This document shows, one piece after another, positions 53,476-63,570 of a stretch of 64,000 bases of DNA (position 1 is its first letter; each line of letters begins with the position of its first letter). Where the stretch lies: NCBI RefSeq assembly GCF_014268755.2, contig NZ_CP077093.1:558001-622000 (forward strand), read 5' to 3'. This DNA is from Pseudomonas vanderleydeniana (lineage in GTDB: Bacteria; Pseudomonadota; Gammaproteobacteria; Pseudomonadales; Pseudomonadaceae). A program made the position numbers and the translations under genes. The notes below the pieces were generated by a model, which saw nothing but the letters and a program-made list of their open reading frames with translations, searched no databases and was not told where the DNA came from.

Positions 53476-55926
53476 ATGTCTCAGGAAACGCTTGTCCGTG
53501 AAGCTGAGGTGGCTGCCTTTCGTGCCGCCGTCCTTGCCAAACTCACCTACTCGGTGGGTAAGGATCCCGACCATGCCTTCGACCATGACTGGTTCGAGGC
53601 GATTGCCCTGGCCGCCCGCGACCACATGGTCGAGCACTGGATGGATCACACGCGACAGATCTATCGAAAGGGGCAGAAGCGGGTCTATTACCTTTCCCTG
53701 GAGTTCCTCATCGGCCGCTTGCTGTACGACAGCCTGAGCAACCTCGGCCTGCTGGACATCGCCCGTGAGGCGCTGGTGGACCTCGGCGTCGACCTGGAGC
53801 GCATCCGCCTGCTGGAGCCGGACGCGGCGCTGGGCAACGGCGGCCTGGGGCGCTTGGCGGCCTGCTTCATGGAGAGCATGTCGACGCTCGGCATCGCCGG
53901 TCATGGCTATGGCATCCGCTACGAGCACGGGCTGTTCCGCCAGGCGGTCGTCGACGGCTGGCAGCAGGAGCAGACCGAGAACTGGCTGGACTTCGGCAAC
54001 CCCTGGGAATTCGAGCGTGCCGAGGTGATCTACCCGGTGGGCTTCGGCGGCAGCGTCGAAACGGTGCACGACGAGACCGGCCAGGCCCGCCAGGTCTGGT
54101 GGCCGGCGGAGACCGTGCGGGCAGTGGCCTACGACACGCCGGTGGTCGGTTGGCGCGGGGCCAGTGTGAACACCCTGCGCCTGTGGCGTGCGCGGGCCAC
54201 GGAAGAGCTGCACCTGGAGCGCTTCAATGCCGGTGACCACCTCGGTGCGGTGGCCGAGGTGGCCAGGGCGGAAAGCATCTCCCGCGTGCTCTACCCGGCG
54301 GACAGCACCGAGGCCGGCCAGGAGCTGCGGCTGCGCCAGGAGTATTTCTTCGTTTCGGCGTCGCTGCAGGACCTGCTGCGCCGGCACAAGAACATGCACG
54401 ACTCGGTGCTCAGCCTCGGCGAACATGCGGCTATCCAGCTGAACGATACCCACCCCTCGATCGCCGTGGCCGAGCTGATGCGGCAACTGGTCGACCTGCA
54501 TGGCGTCACCTGGGACGCCGCCTGGCAGGTCACCGTCGAGACGCTTTCCTACACCAACCACACCCTGCTGCCCGAAGCCCTGGAAACCTGGCCGGTGGGC
54601 CTGATGGAACGCATGCTGCCGCGGCACATGCAGATCATCTACCTGATCAACGCCCAGCACATCGATGCGCTACGGGCCAAGGGCATCCACGACTTCGACG
54701 TGCTGCGCTCGGTGTCGCTGATCGAGGAGGACAACGGTCGCCGGGTGCGCATGGGCAACCTGGCGTTCCTCGGGTCGCACAGCGTCAACGGTGTGTCCGG
54801 GTTGCACACGCAGTTGATGCGCAGCACGGTGTTCTCCGAACTGCACAAGCTCTACCCGGAGCGGATCAACAACAAGACCAACGGCATCACCTTCCGCCGT
54901 TGGCTGTATCAGGCCAATCCCAGGCTGACCGAGATGATGGTCGATGCACTCGGCGCCGAGGTGCTGGACAGTCCCGAGGAACTGCTGCTGGGCCTGGAAC
55001 CCTTTGCCGAGAAGGCCGGTTTTCGCAAGCAGTTCGCCGAGCAGCGCCTGCACAACAAGCGGGCCCTGGCAGCGTTGATCCAGGAGCGGCTGGGCATCGC
55101 GGTCAACCCGGCGGCGATGTTCGATGTGCAGGTCAAGCGTATCCACGAGTACAAGCGCCAGTTGCTCAACCTGCTGCACACCGTGGCGCTGTACCAGGCG
55201 ATCCGCGCCGAGCCGGAAACCGACTGGGTGCCACGGGTGAAGATCTTCGCCGGCAAGGCGGCCGCGAGTTATCACCAGGCCAAGCTGATCATCAAGCTGA
55301 CCAACGACATCGCCCGCACGGTCAACAACGACCCGACCGTGCGCGGCCTGCTCAAGGTGGTGTTCCTGCCCAACTACAACGTCAGCCTGGCGGAAAGCAT
55401 CATCCCGGCCGCCGACCTGTCGGAGCAGATCTCCACCGCCGGCTTCGAGGCCTCGGGCACCAGCAACATGAAGTTCGGCCTCAATGGTGCGCTGACCATC
55501 GGCACGATGGACGGTGCCAACGTGGAAATGTGCGAGCGGGTCGGCCAGGAGCACATGTTCATCTTTGGCCTCAGTGCCCAGCAGGTCGAGTCGCGCAAGC
55601 GCAATGGCGAGTTCAGCGCGGCACAGGACGTGGCCGCTTCCCATCGACTCAACGACGTGCTGCAGGCCATTCGTGGCGGAGTGTTTTCCCCGGACGATCC
55701 GGCCCGTTACGTCGGCCTGGTCGATTCGCTGATCGACTACGACCGTTTCCTGGTCTGCGCCGACTTCGACGCCTACTGGGCCGCCCAGGGGCGGGTCGAG
55801 GCGCTTTGGCACGACAGCAAGGAATGGTGGCGTTCTGCCGTGTTGAACAGCGCCCGCATGGGCTGGTTTTCCTCGGACCGGACCATCCGTGAATACGCCA
55901 CCGAGATCTGGAAGGCGCTTGAGTAA
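53476..55926 (+). CDS. glgP: glycogen phosphorylase
   Basis: An 816-residue PLP enzyme releasing glucose-1-phosphate from glycogen or maltodextrin. Start MSQETLVRE at 53476 with GAGG ahead. Landmarks: KRVYYLSLEFLIGRLL, NGGLGRLAACF, NDTHPSIAVAELMR, and the PLP lysine in EASGTSNMKFGLNG. No other glycogen gene in the window. Confidence 0.96.
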   Translation: MSQETLVREAEVAAFRAAVLAKLTYSVGKDPDHAFDHDWFEAIALAARDHMVEHWMDHTRQIYRKGQKRVYYLSLEFLIGRLLYDSLSNLGLLDIAREALVDLGVDLERIRLLEPDAALGNGGLGRLAACFMESMSTLGIAGHGYGIRYEHGLFRQAVVDGWQQEQTENWLDFGNPWEFERAEVIYPVGFGGSVETVHDETGQARQVWWPAETVRAVAYDTPVVGWRGASVNTLRLWRARATEELHLERFNAGDHLGAVAEVARAESISRVLYPADSTEAGQELRLRQEYFFVSASLQDLLRRHKNMHDSVLSLGEHAAIQLNDTHPSIAVAELMRQLVDLHGVTWDAAWQVTVETLSYTNHTLLPEALETWPVGLMERMLPRHMQIIYLINAQHIDALRAKGIHDFDVLRSVSLIEEDNGRRVRMGNLAFLGSHSVNGVSGLHTQLMRSTVFSELHKLYPERINNKTNGITFRRWLYQANPRLTEMMVDALGAEVLDSPEELLLGLEPFAEKAGFRKQFAEQRLHNKRALAALIQERLGIAVNPAAMFDVQVKRIHEYKRQLLNLLHTVALYQAIRAEPETDWVPRVKIFAGKAAASYHQAKLIIKLTNDIARTVNNDPTVRGLLKVVFLPNYNVSLAESIIPAADLSEQISTAGFEASGTSNMKFGLNGALTIGTMDGANVEMCERVGQEHMFIFGLSAQQVESRKRNGEFSAAQDVAASHRLNDVLQAIRGGVFSPDDPARYVGLVDSLIDYDRFLVCADFDAYWAAQGRVEALWHDSKEWWRSAVLNSARMGWFSSDRTIREYATEIWKALE

Positions 55927-55948
55927 TCTTTTGCAATAACTTGTGAGG

Positions 55949-55972
55949 CCGGCCCCACTCTGGTGGGGCCGG
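55949..55972. terminator. hairpin after glgP
   Basis: CCGGCCCCAC-TCTG-GTGGGGCCGG, 10-bp perfect stem 22 bp after the stop; no T-run, so a weak or Rho-assisted terminator. Confidence 0.55.
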
Positions 55973-56039
55973 ATCGATATACTACGCGACAAATTGGCCG
56001 GGGCCTTGCCCCAAGACACGCAACCCTCCGGTGGGAGAC

Positions 56040-56265
56040 TCTTTGGTTTTGCACAAGACCTGAGAGCCACTCGCGGATAAATCCTGCTCCCACACTGGCC
56101 GCGCCTGGCTCGTACCTTGTGGGAGCAGGCTTGCTGGCGATAGCGATCCGACAGTCGACATCTTCGTTGCCTGACACGCCGCCATCGCCAGCAAGCCGGC
56201 TCCCACACTGGCCGCGCCTGGCTCATACCTTGTGGGAGCAGGATTTATCCGCGAACAGGCTGCCA
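56040..56265. repeat. REP cluster with a 43-bp direct repeat
   Basis: CTCCCACACTGGCCGCGCCT ... TTGTGGGAGCAGG occurs at about 56087-56129 and again at 56200-56242 with one base change; inverted GGATAAATCCTGCTCCCAC / GTGGGAGCAGGATTTATCC flank the whole. The 440 bp between glgP and the DUF2339 gene have no gene. Confidence 0.75.
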
Positions 56266-56365
56266 AGCCTTGCGCAGAATCCCAGAGTTTCCCGCAAGTG
56301 GCGGTGTGTGCTGTCGGTTCGTGATCGGGACTCCCGTGCCATGACTCCGCTTAGGGATATCGTGA

Positions 56366-59300
56366 ATGCAATGGATTCTGATGCTGGTCGGGTTGGTGCT
56401 GGGCTGGATGATCGACGAGCTCATCCTCGACGCCCTGATCGGTGCCTTGTTCGGCCTGGCGCTCGGCCAGGCGTTGCGCCTCAGGAGCCTGGGACGCGAG
56501 ACCTCTCGCCAGGGCGCTCGCCTGGAGCAGACGCAACAGGCCCTGGCCACTGTCGAGCAGCGGCTGCGTGAACTGGAGGTCGCAGGCCTCGGCCGAGCCG
56601 AGCCATTGGTTGCACCTGCCGTCGAACCCGCCCCTGTCGTCGATGAAACACCCGTTTCTACCCCGGCCCAGGCTGCCGAGCCGGTGGCCGAAGAGCTGCC
56701 CCAGGCACTGCGCGCGGTACCGGAACTGGTCTGGGAGCTGCCCGAGGAGTTGCAGGAGCCTGCGCCACACAACGAGCCCCGGGCCGTGCGCCCCGAAGTC
56801 GATGCATGGGCACCGGAACCGCTCGAGGCCCGCGAACCGGCCGCGCCACCCGTACCCCCGACGCCACGCCAACCGAACCTGATCGAGCGTGCCGTAGCCG
56901 GCGCCCGCAACTGGCTGTTCGGTGGCAACACCGTGCTGCGCGTGGGGGTGCTGCTGCTGTTCCTCGGCTTGGCCTTCCTGCTGCGCTACGCCACCGAAGG
57001 CATGGTGGTGCCGATCGAACTGCGTTACGCCGGGGTTGCCGCCTCGGCGCTGGGCCTGCTCGGCCTGGGCTGGTGGCTGCGTCTGCGCAACAGCAACTAT
57101 GGCCTGATGCTGCAGGGTACGGGGATCGCGGTGCTGTACCTGACGGTGTTTGCCGCGATGCGCCTGCACCCGTTGCTCGATCCTTCCGCCGCCCTTGGCC
57201 TGTTGGTGGCGGTCACGGTGTTCTCGGCGATTCTCGCCGTGACCCAGGATGCCCTGGGGCTGGCTGCCGCAGCGGCACTGGGCGGTTTCGCCGCGCCGAT
57301 CCTGACCTCCACCGGGTCCGGCAACCATGTCGCCCTGTTCAGCTATTTCATCCTGCTGAACAGCGGCATCCTGGCCATCGCCTGGTTCAAGGCCTGGCGC
57401 CTGCTCAACCTGATCGGCTTCGTCGGCACTTTCGGCATCGGCTTTGCCTGGGGCCTGCGCTCCTACCAGCCGGACCTGCTGTGGAGCACCGAGCCGTTCC
57501 TGGTGTTGTTCTTCCTGATGTACCTGGCCATCGGCCTGCTGTTCGCCCGGCGCAAGTTGCGCGACATGGCTGGCGGGCCGGAGGACGATAGCCGTGAAGG
57601 GCTGCTGCGCTGGTCGGCGCGCCAGGGCGACTACGTTGACGGCACGATGCTGTTCGGTCCGCCGCTGGTGGGTTTCGGCCTGCAGTTTGCGCTGGTCCAG
57701 CACCTGGAGTTTGCGGCGGCGTTCAGCGCCCTGGCGCTGGGGATCGTCTACATGGGCCTGGCCCGCCTGCTGATGGGCGGCCGGGCACTGCTGCTGGCGG
57801 AAACCTGCCTGGCGCTGGGCGTGATCTTCGCCAGCCTGGCGATTCCGCTGGGCCTCGACGCACGCTGGACGGCGGCGGCCTGGGCCGTTGAAGGCGCAGG
57901 TATGTTCTGGCTGGGCTTGCGCCAGCAACGGCCGTTCGCGCGGATTTTCGCCTTGTTGCTGCAACTGGGTTCGGCGCTGGCATTCCTCGGCACCCTGCAG
58001 GCCGGCGATCACAGTCTGCTCGACGCGGCGCCGCTGGGTGCGCTGCTGCTCGGGTTGGCCTTGCTGTTCAGCTTCTGGCAGCTGCGCGGGGCAGCGCCCG
58101 GGCAGGCGGCCGAGTGGGAGCTGCGTGGCACGCCGGTGTTGGGCTGCCTGGGCCTGGCCTTCCTCTACCTGCTGGCGCCGTTGTTCTTCCTCAGCCAGGG
58201 CACCGCCATCAGTTGGGCGCTGGCGGGGCTGGCAACCCTGTTTGCCGGCCTGCGCCTGCAGTCGCGGGCGTTCCTGTTCAGCGCGTTTGCCGTGCAACTG
58301 CTCGGCGGTGCGCTGTTCCTGGCGCGGTTGCAGGGCGCCGAAGGTGAATCGTCGGCGGTCTTCAGTGCCGGCTGGAGCGGGTTGATGAGCGCCTCGCTGA
58401 TCGGCCTGTCGTTGATTGGCGGGATGCTGCTGGCGGCGCGCGACGAGATGGTGCGCAACGATGCGCGGCTATTGCGCGGACTGTCGGTGGTGTTGCTGGC
58501 CGGTCTGATGCTGATCAACCTGGCGGTGCTGTTCGTACTGCCCTGGGGCACGGCCAGCGGTGTCTGGGCCGCCAGTGGCCTGTTGATCATCTGGCTGAGC
58601 CTGTACCTGCGCCAGCGCCTGAGTTTCCTGTTCGGCCTGCTGTTGCAGCTGATGGGTGGCGGCGCGTTCCTGCTCGAGGGGCCGGGGCAATTCGGTTCGT
58701 TCGACAGCGATGGCCTGCGCCTGCTCGCCCACAGCGGTTTCTGGACGCCGATGGTGCTCGGGCTGGCTGCCTTCGTCGGGGCCTGGCGCCTGCAGCGCGA
58801 CAACCTGCCGACAGTATTCGATGCCCTGAGCCTACGCCGCCTGTCCCAGGTACTGCTGGTCTGGGGTACGGGCTGGTGGGTGCTGGCCTGGGCCGGTGAA
58901 GTCATGCTGTTCGCCGCGTCGGCAACCTGGGCCTCCTGGATGCTGGCGATCGCCGCCGCCAGCGTGGCCTTGTGGGCGCTGCTGGCGGTACGCCTGCGCT
59001 GGTCGGACCTGGCGCTGCTCTGCACCCTGCTGGTGCCGGTGGCCGGGGTGATCCTGCTGCTGGACTGGACCCGCCACTACAACCCGGCAGGGCATTTCGG
59101 CTGGCTGGTGTGGCCGGTGCTGTTCGCCGTGCACCTGCTGTCGCTGCGCAAGCTGGCGCCGCAGTTGCCGGCGCGGGTATCGAGCATCGCCCATGTGCTG
59201 GGTTGCTGGCTGATCCTCGGCGTGTTGGCGCTGGAGTTGCGCTACGGGCTGCTGTTGCTCTCGGAACACTACAACGCCTGGCGCTGGCTGGGTTATGCGA

Positions 59301-59998
59301 TTTTGCCGAGCCTGTACCTGGTGCTGATGGCCGCGCCGCGCGCATGGCCGTGGCCGATTGCCGCCTACTCGCGCGAATATCGCCTGTATGCCGCCGCACC
59401 GTTGGCCTTGCTGATGCTCGGCTGGTTCTGGCTGGCGAACAGCTTCAGCGATGGTCACGCCGAGCCGCTGCCCTATGTACCGCTGCTCAACCCGCTGGAA
59501 CTGGGGCTGCTGTTCGCCCTGGGCAGTATCTACATCTGGTCGCGCAGCGCAGTGCCGCAACTGGGCGTGCGTGCCGTGCATGCCGAGCGGGCTGCCCAGC
59601 TGGTCTCGGGCCTGTCGTTGTTCGCCTTCGTCACGGCGCTGGTGATGCGCGCTGCGCATCATTGGGGCGGGGTGGACTTCGAGCTCGATGCGTTGCTCGC
59701 GTCGATGCTGGTGCAGGCCGGCCTGTCGATCGCCTGGAGCCTGATCGCCCTGAGCCTGATGATCGGTGGTCACCTGCGCCATCGTCGCGAGGTCTGGCTG
59801 ATCGGTGCCGCCTTGATCGCGGTGGTGGTGGCCAAGCTGTTCTTCGTCGAACTGAGCAACCGTGGCGGGTTGGCGCGGATCGTCTCGTTCATCGGCGTGG
59901 GTGTGCTGATGCTGGTGGTGGGCTATTTCGCGCCGCTGCCACCCAAGCGTGCAGAGGCCGAAGCGGCCGACAAGCAAACGGAAGGAGTGTCGTCTTGA
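56366..59998 (+). CDS. DUF2339 multi-spanning membrane protein
   Basis: A 1210-residue protein with an N-terminal anchor and short coiled coil (SRQGARLEQTQQALATVEQRLREL), a Pro/Glu-rich linker, then some 25-30 membrane segments from about residue 185 (ARNWLFGGNTVLRVGVLLLFLGLAFLLRYA) to the end. DUF2339 proteins have no known function; they pair with DUF3999. Its stop overlaps the DUF3999 start (TTGA). Confidence 0.9.
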   Translation: MQWILMLVGLVLGWMIDELILDALIGALFGLALGQALRLRSLGRETSRQGARLEQTQQALATVEQRLRELEVAGLGRAEPLVAPAVEPAPVVDETPVSTPAQAAEPVAEELPQALRAVPELVWELPEELQEPAPHNEPRAVRPEVDAWAPEPLEAREPAAPPVPPTPRQPNLIERAVAGARNWLFGGNTVLRVGVLLLFLGLAFLLRYATEGMVVPIELRYAGVAASALGLLGLGWWLRLRNSNYGLMLQGTGIAVLYLTVFAAMRLHPLLDPSAALGLLVAVTVFSAILAVTQDALGLAAAAALGGFAAPILTSTGSGNHVALFSYFILLNSGILAIAWFKAWRLLNLIGFVGTFGIGFAWGLRSYQPDLLWSTEPFLVLFFLMYLAIGLLFARRKLRDMAGGPEDDSREGLLRWSARQGDYVDGTMLFGPPLVGFGLQFALVQHLEFAAAFSALALGIVYMGLARLLMGGRALLLAETCLALGVIFASLAIPLGLDARWTAAAWAVEGAGMFWLGLRQQRPFARIFALLLQLGSALAFLGTLQAGDHSLLDAAPLGALLLGLALLFSFWQLRGAAPGQAAEWELRGTPVLGCLGLAFLYLLAPLFFLSQGTAISWALAGLATLFAGLRLQSRAFLFSAFAVQLLGGALFLARLQGAEGESSAVFSAGWSGLMSASLIGLSLIGGMLLAARDEMVRNDARLLRGLSVVLLAGLMLINLAVLFVLPWGTASGVWAASGLLIIWLSLYLRQRLSFLFGLLLQLMGGGAFLLEGPGQFGSFDSDGLRLLAHSGFWTPMVLGLAAFVGAWRLQRDNLPTVFDALSLRRLSQVLLVWGTGWWVLAWAGEVMLFAASATWASWMLAIAAASVALWALLAVRLRWSDLALLCTLLVPVAGVILLLDWTRHYNPAGHFGWLVWPVLFAVHLLSLRKLAPQLPARVSSIAHVLGCWLILGVLALELRYGLLLLSEHYNAWRWLGYAILPSLYLVLMAAPRAWPWPIAAYSREYRLYAAAPLALLMLGWFWLANSFSDGHAEPLPYVPLLNPLELGLLFALGSIYIWSRSAVPQLGVRAVHAERAAQLVSGLSLFAFVTALVMRAAHHWGGVDFELDALLASMLVQAGLSIAWSLIALSLMIGGHLRHRREVWLIGAALIAVVVAKLFFVELSNRGGLARIVSFIGVGVLMLVVGYFAPLPPKRAEAEAADKQTEGVSS

Positions 59999-61359
59999 TT
60001 CGCAAGTTGAGCCCGGGCTGCCTGGGCGTGGTGCTGTTGTGCCTGAGTGCATCGTTGTTGGCCCAGGAGAAACCGGCGGACTACAGCACCGTGGTGCCCC
60101 TGACCCTGGGTGGTGAAGGCCCCTGGTATCGACTGGAATTGCCGCTGGCCTTGCAGGCCCAGGCTCGCCAGGCTGACCTGAACGACGTTCGCGTGTTCAA
60201 CTCGGCGGGGGAGCCGCAGGCCTATGCCTTGCTCCAGGAGCAGGCGCAGTCGACCCAGCAGCGCAGCCAGACCGACGTGAAGTGGTTCCCGCTGTACAGC
60301 TCGGCCGATGCGCCCCAGGCGGCGCCGAGCGTGCGGGTGCAGTCGACCACCTCGGGCACCCTGGTCGAGGTGACTCCGTCCAGTCACCTGGAGGCGGGTG
60401 AGGAAGTACTGCGTGGCTGGCTGCTCGACGCCAGTGCGATCAAGGCCCCGTTGCAGCAACTGCTGCTCGACTGGACCAGCGAGCGTGACGGTTTCCAGCG
60501 TTTCAGCATCGAGGCCAGTGATGACCTGCAACATTGGCAGGCCTGGGGGGACGGCCAGGTGGCGCGGCTGTCCTTTGCCGACGAGCGCATCGAGCAGCGT
60601 GAGGTGAGCCTGCCGGGCCAGTCGGCGCGTTACCTGCGGCTGCTATGGCAGTCACCACAGTCGGCGCCGGTCCTGAATGCGGCGCAGTTGGTGAGCAGCA
60701 CCAGCAGCCTGTCGGCGTCGCCGTTGGCCTGGTCGCAACCGTTGGCTGGCAGCACCGCCAAGTCCGGTGAGTACACCTGGACGTTGCCCACCGGCTTGAA
60801 CCTGGAGCAGGTGCGGATCGACCTGGCCCAGCCCAACAGCCTGGCGCCGGCACAGCTTTACGGACGCCGCAGTGGCAATGAAGCCTGGCAGGCGCTGGGC
60901 AGCGGGCTGCTCTATCGGCTGACCCAGGGGGGCCAGGATGTGTTGCAGAATACCCTGGAGCTGCCCGGCTACACGGTTGCGCAGCTGAAACTGGTGGTCG
61001 ACGAGCGTGGCGGTGGGCTTGGTGCGACGGCGCCGGCACTGAGTTATGCCGTGCGGCCGACGCAACTGGTGTTCCTGGCCCGCGGCAATGCGCCGTTCTC
61101 GCTGGCGCTGGGCAATCCGACGGTCGCCGCCGCGAACCTGCCCCTGTCGACGCTGATCCCCGACTACGGCCCGCAACGCCTGGCCTCGATCGGCAGGGCC
61201 ACTGCGGGTGCGGCGCAGGTGGTTGCTCCGTCGGCACCGGCCACCACGGCGGCGCCCGCGACCGACTGGAAGAAGATCGGCTTGTGGGCGGTGCTGTTGC
61301 TGGGCGTGGCGGCACTGGGCGGCATGGCCTTCAGCCTGCTGCGCAAGCCGCAGGCCTGA
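59995..61359 (+). CDS. DUF3999 family protein
   Basis: A 454-residue envelope protein. The start is TTG 59995, overlapping the DUF2339 stop; GGAG lies 8 bases before and no ATG fits. Signal peptide (LGVVLLCLSASLLA), beta-rich exterior part with a discoidin-like stretch (FSIEASDDLQHWQAWGDG), and one C-terminal membrane segment (IGLWAVLLLGVAALGGMAFSLL). Expected partner of DUF2339 in the inner membrane. Function unknown. Confidence 0.85.
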   Translation: MIRKLSPGCLGVVLLCLSASLLAQEKPADYSTVVPLTLGGEGPWYRLELPLALQAQARQADLNDVRVFNSAGEPQAYALLQEQAQSTQQRSQTDVKWFPLYSSADAPQAAPSVRVQSTTSGTLVEVTPSSHLEAGEEVLRGWLLDASAIKAPLQQLLLDWTSERDGFQRFSIEASDDLQHWQAWGDGQVARLSFADERIEQREVSLPGQSARYLRLLWQSPQSAPVLNAAQLVSSTSSLSASPLAWSQPLAGSTAKSGEYTWTLPTGLNLEQVRIDLAQPNSLAPAQLYGRRSGNEAWQALGSGLLYRLTQGGQDVLQNTLELPGYTVAQLKLVVDERGGGLGATAPALSYAVRPTQLVFLARGNAPFSLALGNPTVAAANLPLSTLIPDYGPQRLASIGRATAGAAQVVAPSAPATTAAPATDWKKIGLWAVLLLGVAALGGMAFSLLRKPQA

Positions 61360-61695
61360 ACCTGATCGTTCCCACGCTCTGCGTGGGAATGCAGCCCGTG
61401 ACGTTCTGCGTCCCAAGAGCGGACGCAGAGCGTCCAGAGAGGCCTTCCCACGCGGAGCGTGGGAACGATCGGTCAAGATGAACACCTTCCCGTGTGGGAG
61501 CGGGCTTGCCCGCGAAGAGGCCCTTGTGCCTGGCACGAACGCTTGACCGAAGGCGCCAGGCGGTGCTTTTGGGCTACGCTGAAGTCGACCCGTGAACTCT
61601 CTGTGCGTCATCCGTGTCTGAGCATGAGGATTTGCAGCGCGACTCGCGTTAAACTGCGCGGGTTTTTTAAGCCCCCCCTTTCTCCGGAGCCATCC
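61360..61695. other. repeat-bearing gap before fbp
   Basis: Contains palindromic repeat copy 3 (61364-61470) and a single REP phrase GGGAGCGGGCTTGCCCGCGAAG near 61497-61518. The right part must hold the fbp promoter. No gene. Confidence 0.5.
61364..61470. repeat. 100-bp palindromic repeat, copy 3
   Basis: GATCGTTCCCACGCTCTGCG ... CGCGGAGCGTGGGAACGATC; same family as 41725-41825 and 51891-51996, five bases after the DUF3999 stop. Confidence 0.8.
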
Positions 61696-62706
61696 ATGTC
61701 CCGCGTTACCCTGAGTCGCTTTTTGATTGAGCAGACCCGCAGCAACAACACGCCTGCCGATCTGCGTTTCCTGATCGAGGTGGTTGCGCGCGCCTGTAAG
61801 GAAATCAGCCACGCCGTCTCCAAGGGCGCGCTGGGTGGCGTCCTGGGCAGCATGGGGACCGAGAACGTACAAGGCGAAGTGCAGAAGAAGCTCGACGTCC
61901 TGTCCAACGAAATCCTGCTTGAAGCCAACGAGTGGGGCGGTCACCTGGCCGGCATGGCGTCCGAGGAAATGGACAATGCCTACCAGATTCCGGGCAAGTA
62001 CCCGAAAGGCGCCTACCTGCTGGTATTCGACCCGCTGGACGGCTCGTCGAACATCGACATCAACGCTCCGGTCGGTACCATCTTCTCCGTACTGCGCTGC
62101 CCGAACGAATACCTGAGCCAGAACGAAGCGCTGAACGAAAAGGCCTTCCTGCAGCCAGGCACCCAGCAGGTCGCTGCCGGCTACGCGATCTACGGCCCGC
62201 AGACCATGCTGATCCTGACCCTGGGCAATGGCGTCAAGGGCTTCACCCTGGACCGCGAAATGGGCAGCTTCGTGCTGACCCACGAAGACATCACCATCCC
62301 GGCCTCCACCCAGGAGTTCGCGATCAACATGTCCAACCAGCGCCACTGGGAAGCCCCGGTACAGCGTTATGTCGAAGAGCTGCTGGCCGGTGACACCGGT
62401 CCGCTGAAGAAGAACTACAACATGCGCTGGGTGGCCGCGATGGTTGCCGACGTGCACCGCATCCTGACCCGTGGTGGCCTGTTCATGTACCCACGCGACA
62501 GCCGTGAGCCGTCCAAGCCAGGCAAACTGCGCCTGATGTACGAAGCCAACCCGATGTCCTTCCTGATCGAGCAGGCTGGCGGCGCCTCCACTGACGGCCA
62601 CCAGCGCATTCTCGACATCCAGCCCGAGGGCCTGCACCAGCGCGTGGCAGTGTTCCTGGGTTCGAAGGAAGAAGTGGAGCGGGTTACCGCTTACCACAAG
62701 GCGTAA
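61696..62706 (+). CDS. fbp: fructose-1,6-bisphosphatase class I
   Basis: A 336-residue gluconeogenic phosphatase from ATG 61696 (CCGGAG 7 bases before). Metal and substrate motifs [45 protein letters not shown] and [10 protein letters not shown]. In pseudomonads it is essential for growth on organic acids. Followed after 3 bp by DUF924. Confidence 0.97.
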   Translation: MSRVTLSRFLIEQTRSNNTPADLRFLIEVVARACKEISHAVSKGALGGVLGSMGTENVQGEVQKKLDVLSNEILLEANEWGGHLAGMASEEMDNAYQIPGKYPKGAYLLVFDPLDGSSNIDINAPVGTIFSVLRCPNEYLSQNEALNEKAFLQPGTQQVAAGYAIYGPQTMLILTLGNGVKGFTLDREMGSFVLTHEDITIPASTQEFAINMSNQRHWEAPVQRYVEELLAGDTGPLKKNYNMRWVAAMVADVHRILTRGGLFMYPRDSREPSKPGKLRLMYEANPMSFLIEQAGGASTDGHQRILDIQPEGLHQRVAVFLGSKEEVERVTAYHKA

Positions 62707-62709
62707 CCC

Positions 62710-63312
62710 ATGTCCGCGCCCTGGCAGCCTCTGCTCGAATGGTGGTTCGGTCCAGCCGAAACGCCCAGCGAGATCGAGGCTGACAAGGGCCGGTTGTGGT
62801 TCGGCAAGCGTGACAGCCAGGACCTCGAGGCGCGTGAGCGCTTTGGGGACTGGGTCGAGCAGGCCCTGGCCGGCGGATTGACCGAATGGACGCAATGTCC
62901 GCAGGGTTGGCTGGCCGTGGTGCTGCTGCTCGATCAACTGCCGCGGATGATCTTCCGCGATACTCCCAGGGCCTTTTCCGGTGACGCCCGCGCCCAGGCG
63001 CTGGTCGCGCAGGGGATTGCCGCCGATTTCGACCGGCAGCTGCCGGCGATGCAGCGCTCCTTCATCTACCTGGTGTTCGAGCATTGCGAGCTGCTGGCGG
63101 CGCAGAACGAGGCGGTGTCGCGGTTCGCGGCGTTGTTGCGCGAGCAGCCGGAGGACCAGCGGGCGGTGTTCGCCAGCCAGCTGGATTATGCCGAGCGGCA
63201 CCAGAAGGTCATTGCCCGGTTCGGGCGTTTTCCCCATCGCAACGCCATCCTCGGGCGCGAATCCACGGCCGAGGAAGTGGCGTTTCTGCATGAGCCGGGT
63301 TCGCGCTTCTAG
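62710..63312 (+). CDS. DUF924 family protein
   Basis: A 200-residue helical protein: LLEWWFGPAETPSEIEADKGRLWFG, VLLLDQLPRMIFRDTPRAFSGD, FIYLVFEHCE, RFGRFPHRNAILGRESTAEE. Tetratricopeptide-like fold in known members; function unknown. 3 bp after fbp, so co-transcribed. Confidence 0.9.
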   Translation: MSAPWQPLLEWWFGPAETPSEIEADKGRLWFGKRDSQDLEARERFGDWVEQALAGGLTEWTQCPQGWLAVVLLLDQLPRMIFRDTPRAFSGDARAQALVAQGIAADFDRQLPAMQRSFIYLVFEHCELLAAQNEAVSRFAALLREQPEDQRAVFASQLDYAERHQKVIARFGRFPHRNAILGRESTAEEVAFLHEPGSRF

Positions 63313-63355
63313 CCCTTTCGCCTGCTGAATGGCCTGTTGTTGCCAGCGAGCTTTC

Positions 63356-63489
63356 TGTGGTGAGCGGGCTTGCCCGCGCTGGGCTGCGAAGCAGTCCTAA
63401 AACCAGACCCCGCGTATTGTCAGACTGAAACGCGCCAGCCGGTTTGCGACTGCTTCGCAGTCGAGCGCGGGCAAGCCCGCTCGCCACAG
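63356..63489. repeat. palindromic intergenic repeat (REP doublet)
   Basis: TGTGGTGAGCGGGCTTGCCC ... GGGCAAGCCCGCTCGCCACA; same family as 33511-33643 and the 52-kb array. Confidence 0.75.
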
Positions 63490-63570
63490 GGGATCCGTGT
63501 GCCCGCAAGGCGGTACTGCCTGGCAGGCCTGTAGGAGCAGGGCTCGCCCGCGAAGGCGCCGGCGCGGTCG

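Noticed and set aside
58972..59994. Upstream extension of the DUF3999 frame
   Set aside because: It is an alternate frame of the DUF2339 gene; the signal peptide and ribosome site fix the start at TTG 59995.
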